Shown: positions 7,489 through 16,262 of the stretch, piece after piece
Layout of the letters: each line of letters begins with the position of its first letter
Position numbering within the stretch: the first letter of the stretch is position 1
Assembly (NCBI RefSeq): GCF_000014685.1
Contig: NC_008321.1
Coordinates: 3,345,001-3,409,000 of the forward strand
Length of the DNA stretch: 64,000 bases
From: Shewanella sp. MR-4
GTDB lineage: Bacteria > Pseudomonadota > Gammaproteobacteria > Enterobacterales > Shewanellaceae
Direction: 5' to 3'
The notes under the pieces: model-generated
What the model saw: the letters and a program-made list of their open reading frames with translations, nothing else
The model's database searches: none
What the model was told of the DNA's origin: nothing
Translations under genes and position numbers: made by a program

Positions 7489-8817
7489 TTAAAACCAGCT
7501 GAGGGCGATACTGATAATCCCCCCGGTGATCAGCAACTGCATTAAACAGAACCCCATGATATCCCTCGCCTTTAATCCGGCGATTGCCAGCACTGGCAGC
7601 GCCCAGAAAGGCTGAATAAGATTGGTCCACGCATCACCCCAAGCCACTGCCATAGCAACACGTGCTACATCGGCGCCCAAGGCTTCGGCGGCGGGTAACA
7701 TAATTGGCGCCTGCACCGCCCATTGTCCGCCCCCCGAAGGCACGAAAATATTCACAATCCCTGCACTGATAAAGCTCCAAAATGGTAGACTTTCGGCACT
7801 GGCGATGGCCACAAAACCTTCGGAAATACTCTGGGCTAACCCCGATTGCACCATCACCGCCATAATCCCAGCGTAAAAAGGAAACTGGATGACGATACCC
7901 GCGCCGCCTTTAATGGCCTCGTTGAGACTCAGTAATAAACTGCGTGGCGTTTGATGTAGCACTATGGCGAGGAATAAAAATAAGAAGTTGACTAGGTTAA
8001 GGTTTAAGCTGCCGCCCTGCACCGCAAAGTAATAGCCTAAGTAAACGAGTCCCGCGCCGCCGACACTCCAACCGAGCAAGCGACTGTTTTCTAATTTATC
8101 CGCAGGGCGAGTCGTATTGGCCGTTAACTGTACCGCTTTATCGTCTGCGCCCCCATCCTCCAGCGCCTTAGGATCAACATAAATGCAGTCTTTATCTTCT
8201 GGCAACATAAAGCGGTTCACCAGTGGCATCACCACAAACAAAATCAGTACTAACAGCAGGTTAAAGCTAGCGAAGATGGTCTCGCTGGTGGGGATAATAC
8301 CGATTTGTGATTCTGAGAAATGCCCAGCAGTGGCAATAGTTAACGGAATCGAGCCCGCTAAGCCGCCATGCCAAACCACAAATCCCGAGTAAGCACTGGC
8401 GACCAATAAACGGTAATCCACACGCACTTTACGCGCTAAGGCCTTAGCGAATAAGGCGCCGACCACTAAGCCAAATCCCCAGTTAATCCAACTGGCGGCG
8501 AGGGAAACCAAGGTCACTAAGATAATGGCCTGAGGCGCCGACTTGGCAAATCCTGCGATGCCATCGAGTAATTTCTTAATCGGTGGCGAGCTGGCGAGCA
8601 TAAATCCCGCCACCAGCACTAATAGCATCTGCATCGAAAAACTCAGCAGCGCCCAAAAGCCATCGCCCCAGTAATTGATGACTTCGAGTGGGGTTTTCTG
8701 CTCGGCTACCACGGCCGAAATCAGCACCACTAAGGTTAAGAGCAAGACAAAGATATAAGGATCGGGTAAATATCGGTCGACGAGCTTGACCAGAGGTTTT
8801 GCCGCTTTGGTTAACAT
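7489..8817 (-). CDS. atoE: Short-chain fatty acid transporter, AtoE family
   Basis: 442 residues with about ten to twelve membrane helices and the AtoE pattern: N-terminal PLVKLVDRYLPDPYIFVLLL, a central NWGFGLVVGALFA, and a C-terminal FVPSGGGQWAVQAPI loop. AtoE imports acetoacetate and other short-chain fatty acids in E. coli. No beta-oxidation or CoA-transferase genes stand beside it here, so its physiological substrate is inferred only from the family. It has its own terminator downstream. Confidence 0.88.
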   Translation of the reverse strand: MLTKAAKPLVKLVDRYLPDPYIFVLLLTLVVLISAVVAEQKTPLEVINYWGDGFWALLSFSMQMLLVLVAGFMLASSPPIKKLLDGIAGFAKSAPQAIILVTLVSLAASWINWGFGLVVGALFAKALARKVRVDYRLLVASAYSGFVVWHGGLAGSIPLTIATAGHFSESQIGIIPTSETIFASFNLLLVLILFVVMPLVNRFMLPEDKDCIYVDPKALEDGGADDKAVQLTANTTRPADKLENSRLLGWSVGGAGLVYLGYYFAVQGGSLNLNLVNFLFLFLAIVLHQTPRSLLLSLNEAIKGGAGIVIQFPFYAGIMAVMVQSGLAQSISEGFVAIASAESLPFWSFISAGIVNIFVPSGGGQWAVQAPIMLPAAEALGADVARVAMAVAWGDAWTNLIQPFWALPVLAIAGLKARDIMGFCLMQLLITGGIISIALSWF

Positions 8818-9038
8818 AAGACTGTCCTTGTTTATTCTTCTTATCTGTTTTTATTGAGTTTTTGTAGAGTCTAATGTCACAGGTTAAGCGATCTCTAAAA
8901 CGGGATAAAGCCTTTAACCATTTTAAAAAAGTGAGAAAATGTAACGCGAATCATCCAACACCGCGCCCAACCGAGGCGCTAGCCACTTCGGCTAAAAAAC
9001 TGATAACATGACCAAAATTGACTGAGGTGCTCCTTAAA

Positions 9039-9509
9039 ATGAAAATGTTACTTGCCGTTGTTGTGATTGCTGGGGTGATTTTTTACTTCTTTACCTCGAT
9101 GAATAACCAAAAAGCGGCCCAAGAAAATATCCGTTTAGGTAATGAGTTTTTAGCGCAAAACAAAACCCAAGAAGGAGTGAAAACCACCGCCTCTGGATTG
9201 CAATATCAAGTGTTAAAGCAAGGCACTGGCACTGTTCATCCTAAGGCGAGTGATACAGTGACTGTGCATTACCACGGCACCTTAATTGATGGCACAGTGT
9301 TCGATAGCTCGGTAGAGCGCGGCGAACCCATTGCCTTCCCATTAAATCGTGTTATTCCAGGTTGGACTGAAGGCGTGCAACTGATGGTCGAGGGCGACAA
9401 GTATCGCTTCTTTATTCCTAGCGAACTGGCCTATGGCAACCGCAGTACTGGTAAAATTGGCGGCGGTTCAGTACTGATTTTTGATGTTGAGCTGCTGAAG
9501 GTAAATTAA
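9039..9509 (+). CDS. Membrane-anchored FKBP-type peptidyl-prolyl isomerase
   Basis: 156 residues: one N-terminal hydrophobic helix (LLAVVVIAGVIFYFF), a short linker, then an FKBP domain from about residue 55 to the end with the expected VTVHYHGTLIDGTVFDSS, GWTEGVQLM and PSELAYGNR elements. It should catalyse proline isomerisation, probably on the periplasmic face. I chose ATG 9039 because GAGGTG is placed about nine bases upstream, rather than the TTG at 9018. It lacks the N-terminal dimerisation domain of FkpA and Mip. Monocistronic. Confidence 0.9.
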   Translation: MKMLLAVVVIAGVIFYFFTSMNNQKAAQENIRLGNEFLAQNKTQEGVKTTASGLQYQVLKQGTGTVHPKASDTVTVHYHGTLIDGTVFDSSVERGEPIAFPLNRVIPGWTEGVQLMVEGDKYRFFIPSELAYGNRSTGKIGGGSVLIFDVELLKVN

Positions 9510-9522
9510 TTTCAATATTAAA

Positions 9523-9551
9523 AACAAAGCCATGCACTGCATGGCTTTGTT
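9523..9551. terminator. Bidirectional terminator between the FKBP gene and the chitinase gene
   Basis: A 12-bp stem AACAAAGCCATG / CATGGCTTTGTT with a 5-base loop; T-rich on both sides, so it serves both converging genes. Confidence 0.88.
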
Positions 9552-9575
9552 CTATTTAGGCGCTCTATCTATCCT

Positions 9576-12182
9576 TTACGGGCACGTTGCTGCACCAATA
9601 TCAGTCCAAACGGACGCGACACCGGGAACATCTCCCTTAGTCCAGTATTTGGCCTGCCACTGACGACCGTTGTAGTTAGTAGTTGCACCACCGCTGTAGG
9701 CAACACCCGCATCCCAACCCAGCTCGACCTGACTCAACAATTGCCATTGGTCAGCCGTTCTTGAAGGTGTGTCACCTTGAGTCCAGTATTTCGCCTTCCA
9801 AACCAGCTGGTTATAACTCACTGTATCACCCGTGTTGTAAATGCTTGTCGTATTCCACGCCGGATAATTGGCCGCATTAGGGTCAGTGGCATCACATTGA
9901 CCACCCGTTGCCTTAGGCGTCACGGTTAAAGTCAATGCGGCACTAGCATCTAAGGAGCCATCGGAGACTAATACACTCAAACTGTATTGGGTAGATTGAG
10001 TAACAGCTGGCGCCGTCACCACCAGTGTGGCACTGTTTTGTCCACTCGCCGCCACGCCGCTTGGCACTGTCCATGCGTAGGTAAGACTGTCGCCATCGGC
10101 GTCGGTCGCCGTCGCGTTGATACTGACTGATTGCCCCGCTTCAACCGTCACACTCGCTGGCACAGTCACTACAGGCGCTTGGTTTACGGTCTCGGCCTTA
10201 TGGGTGAGAGTCACTGTATCGGTTGAGGATAAGCCTTCAGGATCGGTAACTCGAAGGCTAAACACATACACCACATCCGACGCCGTCGCGCTCAGCTGCA
10301 CCACAGCATTGGCCATATCCGCATTAGTGATACTCAAGCTTGGGCCCGAGACTTGACTCCATTGATAACTTAAAGCTGCGTTTTCAGGATCCCGCGACGC
10401 GCTGCCGTTTAGCGTCACATCCAACGTGCCCGTTACGGTGACATCCGTCCCCGCATTGGCAATCGGCGCTTTATTCGCTGGTGGCGTTGTGCCCTCTCCA
10501 TGACCTAGACCTTCGTGCATGGCATTGAGAATGTCACCATTATCGGCATCAATTTCCCAGGCGAACAGACCACCGAGCTGATTGGCCAGCACGTATTGGC
10601 CCTTGGCTTTAACAGAACGAGCATCGTCGAAGGTAATTAAATCACCCGTTGATGCATTAAAGACAGATGGTGCTTCGGCAGTTTCATCATAGGCATAGCT
10701 CCAGCCTGCGCCCATATAATCCTTGGCGATCTGGCGATAATCCACCACGCCCGCTTCCCAAGTGCCCTTCACTTTGCCCGTTGCAGTGCCCGTGAAAGGA
10801 TTGTTACCGCTATAGCCATTCACCCCAGTCCAGCCGCGGCCGTACATAGCAGCACCGACCACAATCTTACCCGGAGTCACCCCTTGAGAGAGCAGGGCTT
10901 TTACGCCTTTGTCCGTGGTGTAACGGGTATTAGGATCCCAGCTCGCCTCATAGAGATTGGTTTGATGCCCAAGCTCTGTATTGGTCCAGCCGCCATTAAA
11001 GTCGTAACTCATCAGGAAGATGTAATCCATATATTGCTGCGCCGCCTGATAATCGACCTTAGCAATCTTATCGCCGCCCGCACTGATGGCCGACGTTAGC
11101 TCATAGGTGCGTCCGGTTTCGGCGCTGAGTTCATCGAGCATCGCCCGCAATTCACGCATCAGAGTGACATAGGTTTCTCCGTCATTGGCATTACCTAAGC
11201 TTGGGTTAGCACCACTGCCGCCGGGAAATTCCCAGTCGATATCAACACCATCAAAGAATTTCCAAGTTTGTAAAAACTCCTTCACCGAGGCCACAAAGGT
11301 GTCACGCTTGGTTTTATCCCCTAAAAAGTAGAAGGGATCCGAGAGCGTCCAGCCGCCAACGGAGGGGAGGATCTTCAGATCGGGATAGGCTTGTTTTAAC
11401 GCCATCAATTGGCCGAAGTTGCCTTTGTAAGGGTCGGAATAATCACTCACACCCGCCTGCGGCTTTTGAATCGCAGCCCAAGGGTCATGAATTGCAACTT
11501 TAAAATCGGCACGGCCAGCACAGGCACGTTGCAATGCCTCAAAGCTGCCTTCGATTTCTTTTAGGCTGTCGTTGATGCCATTGCCGCCACATATAGGAGT
11601 AAAGCCATATAAAATGTGGGTTAAGTTTTGTGCTGGCACCATATCGACGGGGAACTTACGGCCATAAACTCCCCACTCCACAAAATAACCCCCGACTACT
11701 TTGCCGGATTTATTCGCATAGGGACGATTGTTTTCTTTCAAAGGCGCATTCAGTGGCGCTAAGTGACTACCATCAGTATCTGCCACGAGGATTTGTTTAG
11801 CATCACTCGCCGTACAACCGTCACTGTTACACAATTGCACTTGCATTTGATAACGGCCGCCCTTGTTCACCTTAAAATTAGCGACCCCATTGGCGCTGGC
11901 GGGTCCTTCCCAAACCAGATTGCCATCGAGCAACACTTGGGCTTTGTTGCCAATATCGCCATTATTCAGGTTCCAATTTACCGACACGTCGGCAGCATCC
12001 TTAACCGTCACTAACTGGTTATAGGCTGAGGCGGCTTGATTCACCTCGATAATAGCAAACTTGGTTTCTCCCCAACCTAAGGTAGGTTTTCCTGGGAGCG
12101 CGGCAAATGCTTGAAAACTGGCGACGGATGCCAGCACCGAAGCCACCAGCATCGCAGTGGTGGAGATTTGAGTCTTAAACAT
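9576..12182 (-). CDS. Secreted multidomain chitinase (GH18)
   Basis: 868 residues, in order: signal peptide (1-27, cleaved after AFA), a ChiA-type N-terminal Ig-like domain (about 28-135), a GH18 barrel (about 160-560) with the catalytic DGVDIDWEFPGG motif (acid Glu near residue 318), two PKD/Ig-like domains (about 565-755), and two CBM5/12 modules near the C terminus (W.....Y..GD.V...W.AKYWT.GD pattern, twice). It should hydrolyse chitin outside the cell. The layout is like Serratia ChiA with added binding modules. AGGGA precedes the ATG. The leader holds a c-di-GMP riboswitch and a palindromic operator. Confidence 0.95.
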   Translation of the reverse strand: MFKTQISTTAMLVASVLASVASFQAFAALPGKPTLGWGETKFAIIEVNQAASAYNQLVTVKDAADVSVNWNLNNGDIGNKAQVLLDGNLVWEGPASANGVANFKVNKGGRYQMQVQLCNSDGCTASDAKQILVADTDGSHLAPLNAPLKENNRPYANKSGKVVGGYFVEWGVYGRKFPVDMVPAQNLTHILYGFTPICGGNGINDSLKEIEGSFEALQRACAGRADFKVAIHDPWAAIQKPQAGVSDYSDPYKGNFGQLMALKQAYPDLKILPSVGGWTLSDPFYFLGDKTKRDTFVASVKEFLQTWKFFDGVDIDWEFPGGSGANPSLGNANDGETYVTLMRELRAMLDELSAETGRTYELTSAISAGGDKIAKVDYQAAQQYMDYIFLMSYDFNGGWTNTELGHQTNLYEASWDPNTRYTTDKGVKALLSQGVTPGKIVVGAAMYGRGWTGVNGYSGNNPFTGTATGKVKGTWEAGVVDYRQIAKDYMGAGWSYAYDETAEAPSVFNASTGDLITFDDARSVKAKGQYVLANQLGGLFAWEIDADNGDILNAMHEGLGHGEGTTPPANKAPIANAGTDVTVTGTLDVTLNGSASRDPENAALSYQWSQVSGPSLSITNADMANAVVQLSATASDVVYVFSLRVTDPEGLSSTDTVTLTHKAETVNQAPVVTVPASVTVEAGQSVSINATATDADGDSLTYAWTVPSGVAASGQNSATLVVTAPAVTQSTQYSLSVLVSDGSLDASAALTLTVTPKATGGQCDATDPNAANYPAWNTTSIYNTGDTVSYNQLVWKAKYWTQGDTPSRTADQWQLLSQVELGWDAGVAYSGGATTNYNGRQWQAKYWTKGDVPGVASVWTDIGAATCP

Positions 12183-12282
12183 GAAAATTCCCTATTGAGT
12201 AAGTTATGCATCAATAAGGCAAACAAAGCATAGACAGGATACAACACTCTTAAAACCATGTGCGTACAACGGCAACATGAAG

Positions 12283-12374
12283 AACAACCTGCGGTATCCC
12301 CGCTATCATAGGTACAAACGACCCTTAGACCGGAGGCTTTGCGTCCCAATCTTTCAATTGGTTTGCCTTTCACA
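12283..12374 (-). ncRNA. Cyclic-di-GMP-I (GEMM) riboswitch in the chitinase leader
   Basis: Read on the minus strand, the sequence contains the conserved aptamer blocks in order: GGCAAACC, a short hairpin closed by a GAAA tetraloop, GGGACGCAAAGCCTCCGG, TCTAAG and, further on, TATGATAGCGGGGATACC. These match the GEMM-I consensus, including the GAAA tetraloop and its receptor strands. The aptamer ends about 100 bases before the chitinase ATG. No clear terminator is visible in the expression platform, so control may be translational. A 98-codon open frame through this region is an artefact of the RNA sequence. Confidence 0.93.
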
Positions 12375-12375
12375 A

Positions 12376-12395
12376 TAATGACAACGTTGTCATTA
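12376..12395. promoter_or_regulatory. 20-bp perfect palindromic operator (probable NagR/LacI-type)
   Basis: TAATGACAACGTTGTCATTA is a perfect palindrome with a central CG, as in LacI-family operators. It lies just 5' of the riboswitch. From memory, the Shewanella NagR regulator of chitin/GlcNAc genes uses a site of this kind, which would suit a chitinase; this match should be treated as recollection. Confidence 0.8.
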
Positions 12396-12403
12396 CGTTA
12401 TTT

Positions 12404-12433
12404 AGCATATGTCGCAACCCAACCAAATTGCAA
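12404..12433 (-). promoter_or_regulatory. Predicted sigma-70 promoter for the chitinase transcript
   Basis: On the minus strand, TTGCAA (12433-12428) and TATGCT (12409-12404) are separated by 18 bases. The start would fall near 12397, placing the palindrome directly over the initial transcribed region. Confidence 0.45.
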
Positions 12434-12824
12434 CCAAATATTAACAGCTAGGCTGTTATACCGATTGCTATCGCCGTATCATTCGTAAAAATAGGCACAT
12501 AAATTCATTATAAAATGATATTAAATCATTGTGTTTAAATAAAATTATATGAAAACCGCCTCTCATCATCGGCTGTTGGCGTTAGCTGGATAGCGCACAG
12601 AAAAATAAGTCGAAAGTATTAATATCGACACGGAATAGGGTGCGGTATAAGGAGTGCGAATAAAAATACGGCCATTGAATCGGTGCGCTTCAATACAGAA
12701 GCACTCTTACCCAATGACCGCATGATTTTTATCTTTATTTTGTGACCACATAATAGCTGAGGTTGAATTGTGGTCGAACTTATGACGCCTCAACCTCGGC
12801 TTATTCTAACTTAGCCGAATGCCG
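12434..12824. other. Intergenic region between the ROK gene and the chitinase promoter
   Basis: AT-rich spacer with no convincing gene. It holds two interleaved inverted repeats at 12744-12801: GACCACA (12744-12750) with TGTGGTC (12769-12775), and GCTGAGGTTGA (12756-12766) with TCAACCTCGGC (12790-12800). The latter could be a weak, T-poor terminator for the ROK gene. Nothing else recognisable. Confidence 0.5.
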
Positions 12825-13616
12825 CTAAGCAGCGCTCTTCGAGTAATCCCTTGCCAAGATCACCGACAAACCTCGGCAAACCAAGGTTTCCATATCATCG
12901 ACACGATTAATCTTCATTTCGGCTAACGGTGCACTTAGGGCCATGCGTCTTAAACTATCGAGACAACCCTTGTAGTAAGGCGCGCTGTTCATCATGCCGC
13001 CCGCTAACCAAATCCGATTTGGATTAAACAGATTGACCGCCCACGCTAGCCCCATCCCCAGATAAGTGCCGGCGAGATATAAATCATCGGCGGTAGAAAT
13101 CTTGCGGCTGCGGATAGAATCGCCACTGGCGAGTTGTTCGAGACTAAATTCCCCCGATTCTGTCATCACTCGGCAATGTCCTAGCTCCCCCGCAACCCCA
13201 GTCGCGCCAGTAAAAGCCTTGCCGCTCAACGCGATCGACATGCCAATCCCAGTGCCACACATGACTAACAACTCACAGGCATATTTTTCGTCACAGGTTG
13301 CCTGCATACCAGCGTCGATATCATTGCAGATAAACTTAAGTTCCCCTTGGGTTTTCAAGGTTTCAAAGCTTAGCCCATTGAGACCGGGCAAAGACTTACA
13401 GGAGACCAAACGATTCTGTTGTACGAGTCCAGGTACAGCAATCGCTAAATGGTAATTCTGTAAATCATAATCCCGTTCAAGCGCCGCGATTTGATCATTT
13501 AAATCTTCAATTTTAAAGCCTTCACCCGTGGGGATTTTATATTGTTCTGTATGCCCCTTGAGTTGAAGTTCGAACAGGGCTTTGCTACCGCCCACGTCTA
13601 TTGTTAATGTTTGCAT
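12825..13616 (-). CDS. ROK family sugar kinase-like protein
   Basis: 263 residues with the ROK/ASKHA layout: the N-terminal phosphate loop LTIDVGGSKALFEL, a middle acidic residue in ICNDIDAG, the VMCGTGIGMSIALSGK segment, and AGELGH. The usual ROK zinc site (CxCGxxGC after the GH) is absent; the GH is followed by CRVMTESGEFSLEQLASG. The start is the ATG at 13616, which has GGAG about seven bases upstream. It lies on the same strand as the chitinase and 640 bases upstream of it, so a role in amino-sugar or glucose phosphorylation is a reasonable inference but not shown. Confidence 0.8.
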   Translation of the reverse strand: MQTLTIDVGGSKALFELQLKGHTEQYKIPTGEGFKIEDLNDQIAALERDYDLQNYHLAIAVPGLVQQNRLVSCKSLPGLNGLSFETLKTQGELKFICNDIDAGMQATCDEKYACELLVMCGTGIGMSIALSGKAFTGATGVAGELGHCRVMTESGEFSLEQLASGDSIRSRKISTADDLYLAGTYLGMGLAWAVNLFNPNRIWLAGGMMNSAPYYKGCLDSLRRMALSAPLAEMKINRVDDMETLVCRGLSVILARDYSKSAA

Positions 13617-13977
13617 CGCCAACTCCACTGATACATGTGCTCCCCTCTGACCCCGAGCGGAGATGGCGAATGTTAGCATAATGGGTAAATATTAGCGATT
13701 GAATAAAACTTAAGTGGCTAATTTGTAAGAATTAGTCGGAGGAACTGAGTGATAAAGATAACATTTCAATTTAAGAATTAGCCTAAGATCACAGCCCTCG
13801 TTATCGTAAAATGACAGCTAAAAAACAAAATTGTATACAAAATCCTTTATTCCATCCCCTTGCATCTTAGCCATTGAGCTTGCGATAATCGCCGCCAATT
13901 CGCATCCTTTTCGCCAGCATTACGCATTATAATTTGGCCGCCTACGTCAGCCGCCAATGCCAATATTTGGAGCCCCT
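13617..13977. other. Divergent intergenic region, ROK gene / aminopeptidase P
   Basis: AT-rich region with promoters implied for both genes. The only distinct motif is the 10-bp palindrome TTGTATACAA at 13831-13840 with A/T flanks, similar in form to GntR-type sites. No coding potential seen. Confidence 0.4.
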
Positions 13978-15795
13978 ATGTCGTTATCATCATCGTCACA
14001 ATCCCTACAGCCTAATAAGATTGCTAACCGTCTTGCCGCCATTCGTAGTGAACTTGCCAGTGCCAATTTAGATGCCTTTATCATCCCGCGCGCGGACGAA
14101 TACTTAGGCGAATATGTGCCAGAGCATAATGAGCGTTTGTACTGGGCAACGGATTTTACCGGCTCAGCGGGTATGGCTATTGTCTTAAAAGACAAAGCCG
14201 CCATCTTTACCGATGGTCGTTATACGGTGCAAGTACGTCTGCAGGTGGATGCGAATCTCTTTAGTTATGAAAGCCTGACCGACACACCGCAAATCGAATG
14301 GCTATGCGATACGCTTGCCGCAGGTTCACGTGTGGGCTTCGATGCCCGTTTACACACTTTAGCTTGGTTTGAAAACGCCAAAGCGATGTTAGCGAAAGCC
14401 CAAATTGAATTGGTTGCCGTTGAACAGAATCCGATTGATAAGCACTGGCAAAATCGACCTGCACCGTCGAGCGCGGCTATCACGTTATTTAGTAATGAGA
14501 GTGCGGGTAAGACCAGCCTGCAAAAACGGACCGAGATTGGCGCACTAGTCAAAAAAGCCGGCGCCGATGTCGCGTTAATCGCCGCTTTAGACTCCTTCTG
14601 CTGGCTACTCAATATCCGTGGTAATGACGTACCGCGTCTGCCAGTCGTGCTCGGCTGCGGGCTACTTCACGCCAATGGCGATATGCAGCTGTTTACCGAT
14701 TTAAACAAACTCCCTGAAGGCATTGAGGAACATGTTGGAGCGGGTGTGAGCTTTAAGAGCGAAGCTTCCCTTGCCGATACCTTGGCAAGCTTACAGGGCG
14801 TGAAACTGCTCGCCGATCCCAATTCTGCTAACGCTTGGGCACAAAATATCGCCCGCGATGCAGGCGCCAAGTTAATTGCCGGTATCGACCCGGTCTCCCT
14901 GCCTAAGGCACAGAAAAATGCCGCCGAATTAGCGGGCATGCGCGCCAGCCATATCCGTGATGGTGTGGCCGTGAGTCGTTTCCTCGCTTGGCTCGATGCC
15001 GAGGTCGCAGCCAATCGTCTGCACGATGAAGCCACCCTCGCCGACAAGTTGGAAAGCTTCCGCCTCGAAGATCCACAATATCGAGAGCCAAGTTTTGATA
15101 CTATTTCCGCCGCTGGCGCCAATGCGGCCATGTGCCACTACAACCATAACAATGGCACGCCAGCCATGATGACGATGAACAGCATCTACCTTGTGGATTC
15201 TGGCGCTCAGTATCTGGACGGCACCACAGATGTCACCCGTACCATCGCCATTGGTAACGTGACCGATGAACAGAAGAAAATGGTCACCTTGGTATTAAAA
15301 GGCCATATCGCTTTAGATCAGGCCCGCTATCCGAAAGGCACGACAGGGCAGCAACTCGATGCCTTCGCCCGTCAATATCTGTGGCAACATGGCTTTGATT
15401 ACGACCACGGCACAGGCCACGGCGTTGGTCATTTCCTCAGCGTGCACGAAGGTCCGCAGCGCATCGGTAAAAACCTCAATGCCATCGCCTTAATGCCAGG
15501 CATGGTGTTATCTAACGAGCCAGGGTATTACCGCGCCGACAGTTTTGGGATCCGCTTAGAAAACCTAGTGGTAGTCCAACACTGCGAAGCCTTAAAGGGC
15601 GCCGAGCGTGAAATGTATGAATTCGATGCCTTAACGCTGATCCCAATGGATGCTCGCCTTATCGATAAGAGCCTGTTAACCCAAGGCGAAATCGACTGGT
15701 TTAATGCTTACCATCAGAAAGTGTTTAACACCTTATCGCCATTAATGTCGGGCAGTGAGCTTAAGTGGCTGACACAGGCGACAAAAGCCATCTAA
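13978..15795 (+). CDS. Xaa-Pro aminopeptidase (aminopeptidase P, M24B)
   Basis: 605 residues, the long three-domain form like eukaryotic XPNPEP1: two creatinase-type N-terminal domains (about 1-300) and a C-terminal pita-bread metallopeptidase domain. Expected metal ligands are present: Asp in VDSGAQYLDGTTDVTRT (both Asp), His in HGTGHGVGHFLSVHEGP, Glu in SNEPGYY and Glu in IRLENLVVV. It removes N-terminal residues preceding proline, in the cytoplasm. GGAG lies five bases before the ATG at 13978, preferred to an upstream in-frame ATG at 13957. Own terminator follows. Confidence 0.93.
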   Translation: MSLSSSSQSLQPNKIANRLAAIRSELASANLDAFIIPRADEYLGEYVPEHNERLYWATDFTGSAGMAIVLKDKAAIFTDGRYTVQVRLQVDANLFSYESLTDTPQIEWLCDTLAAGSRVGFDARLHTLAWFENAKAMLAKAQIELVAVEQNPIDKHWQNRPAPSSAAITLFSNESAGKTSLQKRTEIGALVKKAGADVALIAALDSFCWLLNIRGNDVPRLPVVLGCGLLHANGDMQLFTDLNKLPEGIEEHVGAGVSFKSEASLADTLASLQGVKLLADPNSANAWAQNIARDAGAKLIAGIDPVSLPKAQKNAAELAGMRASHIRDGVAVSRFLAWLDAEVAANRLHDEATLADKLESFRLEDPQYREPSFDTISAAGANAAMCHYNHNNGTPAMMTMNSIYLVDSGAQYLDGTTDVTRTIAIGNVTDEQKKMVTLVLKGHIALDQARYPKGTTGQQLDAFARQYLWQHGFDYDHGTGHGVGHFLSVHEGPQRIGKNLNAIALMPGMVLSNEPGYYRADSFGIRLENLVVVQHCEALKGAEREMYEFDALTLIPMDARLIDKSLLTQGEIDWFNAYHQKVFNTLSPLMSGSELKWLTQATKAI

Positions 15796-15810
15796 CACTC
15801 GTTCAACACG

Positions 15811-15838
15811 AAAACCCAAGCCCCAGCGCTTGGGTTTT
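15811..15838 (+). terminator. Terminator of the aminopeptidase P gene
   Basis: An 11-bp stem AAAACCCAAGC / GCTTGGGTTTT followed by a T-run. Confidence 0.88.
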
Positions 15839-16262
15839 TATTAGAAGCAGCCTCAAAGCAAATTGAGCGGAATCTGTCCCCCATATATCTGCTCAACAAC
15901 GACATTAGTCCAATAGGCACGCTTAGGTTTTTCATCTAAGCTGCGGCCATGTTTTTAACCTTATCAGCTAATAGCGGTATATGCCCCATAAGCGAGAAAC
16001 TGACCCTATATAAAACTCTGAAATTTGCTTTTTAACAGGATAAACACTCGTTTGAAAGCGAATTAAAAACGTAATGTTTAAAAACACGAATGAAATTTAA
16101 AAATCATTACTTTTATTGAGGTTAAAGCTAAAAACCTCTCTCCAATAACCCCACAAAAATGATACCATTATCACATAACAAGCCGGCTCCAATGAGAGCT
16201 GGCACTCGTTTTACCCGTTACATTTACCCCAATGTCGTTTCGGCCCTGAATGGACACACTAA
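15839..16262. other. Intergenic region before the chemoreceptor gene
   Basis: No gene seen. AT-rich stretch at 16010-16180, then a compact hairpin at 16182-16203 (GCCGGCTC / GAGCTGGC, one G-U pair, 6-base loop) about 60 bases upstream of the chemoreceptor start, followed by ACTCGTTTTA. It may be a leader structure or a weak terminator. Confidence 0.4.

Noticed and set aside
12077..12373. 98-codon minus-strand frame overlapping the chitinase start
   Set aside because: Its sequence is the translated c-di-GMP riboswitch and leader; no protein features and no ribosome site.
14261..15147. Several minus-strand frames inside the aminopeptidase P gene
   Set aside because: Antisense shadows; the plus strand encodes a complete enzyme.
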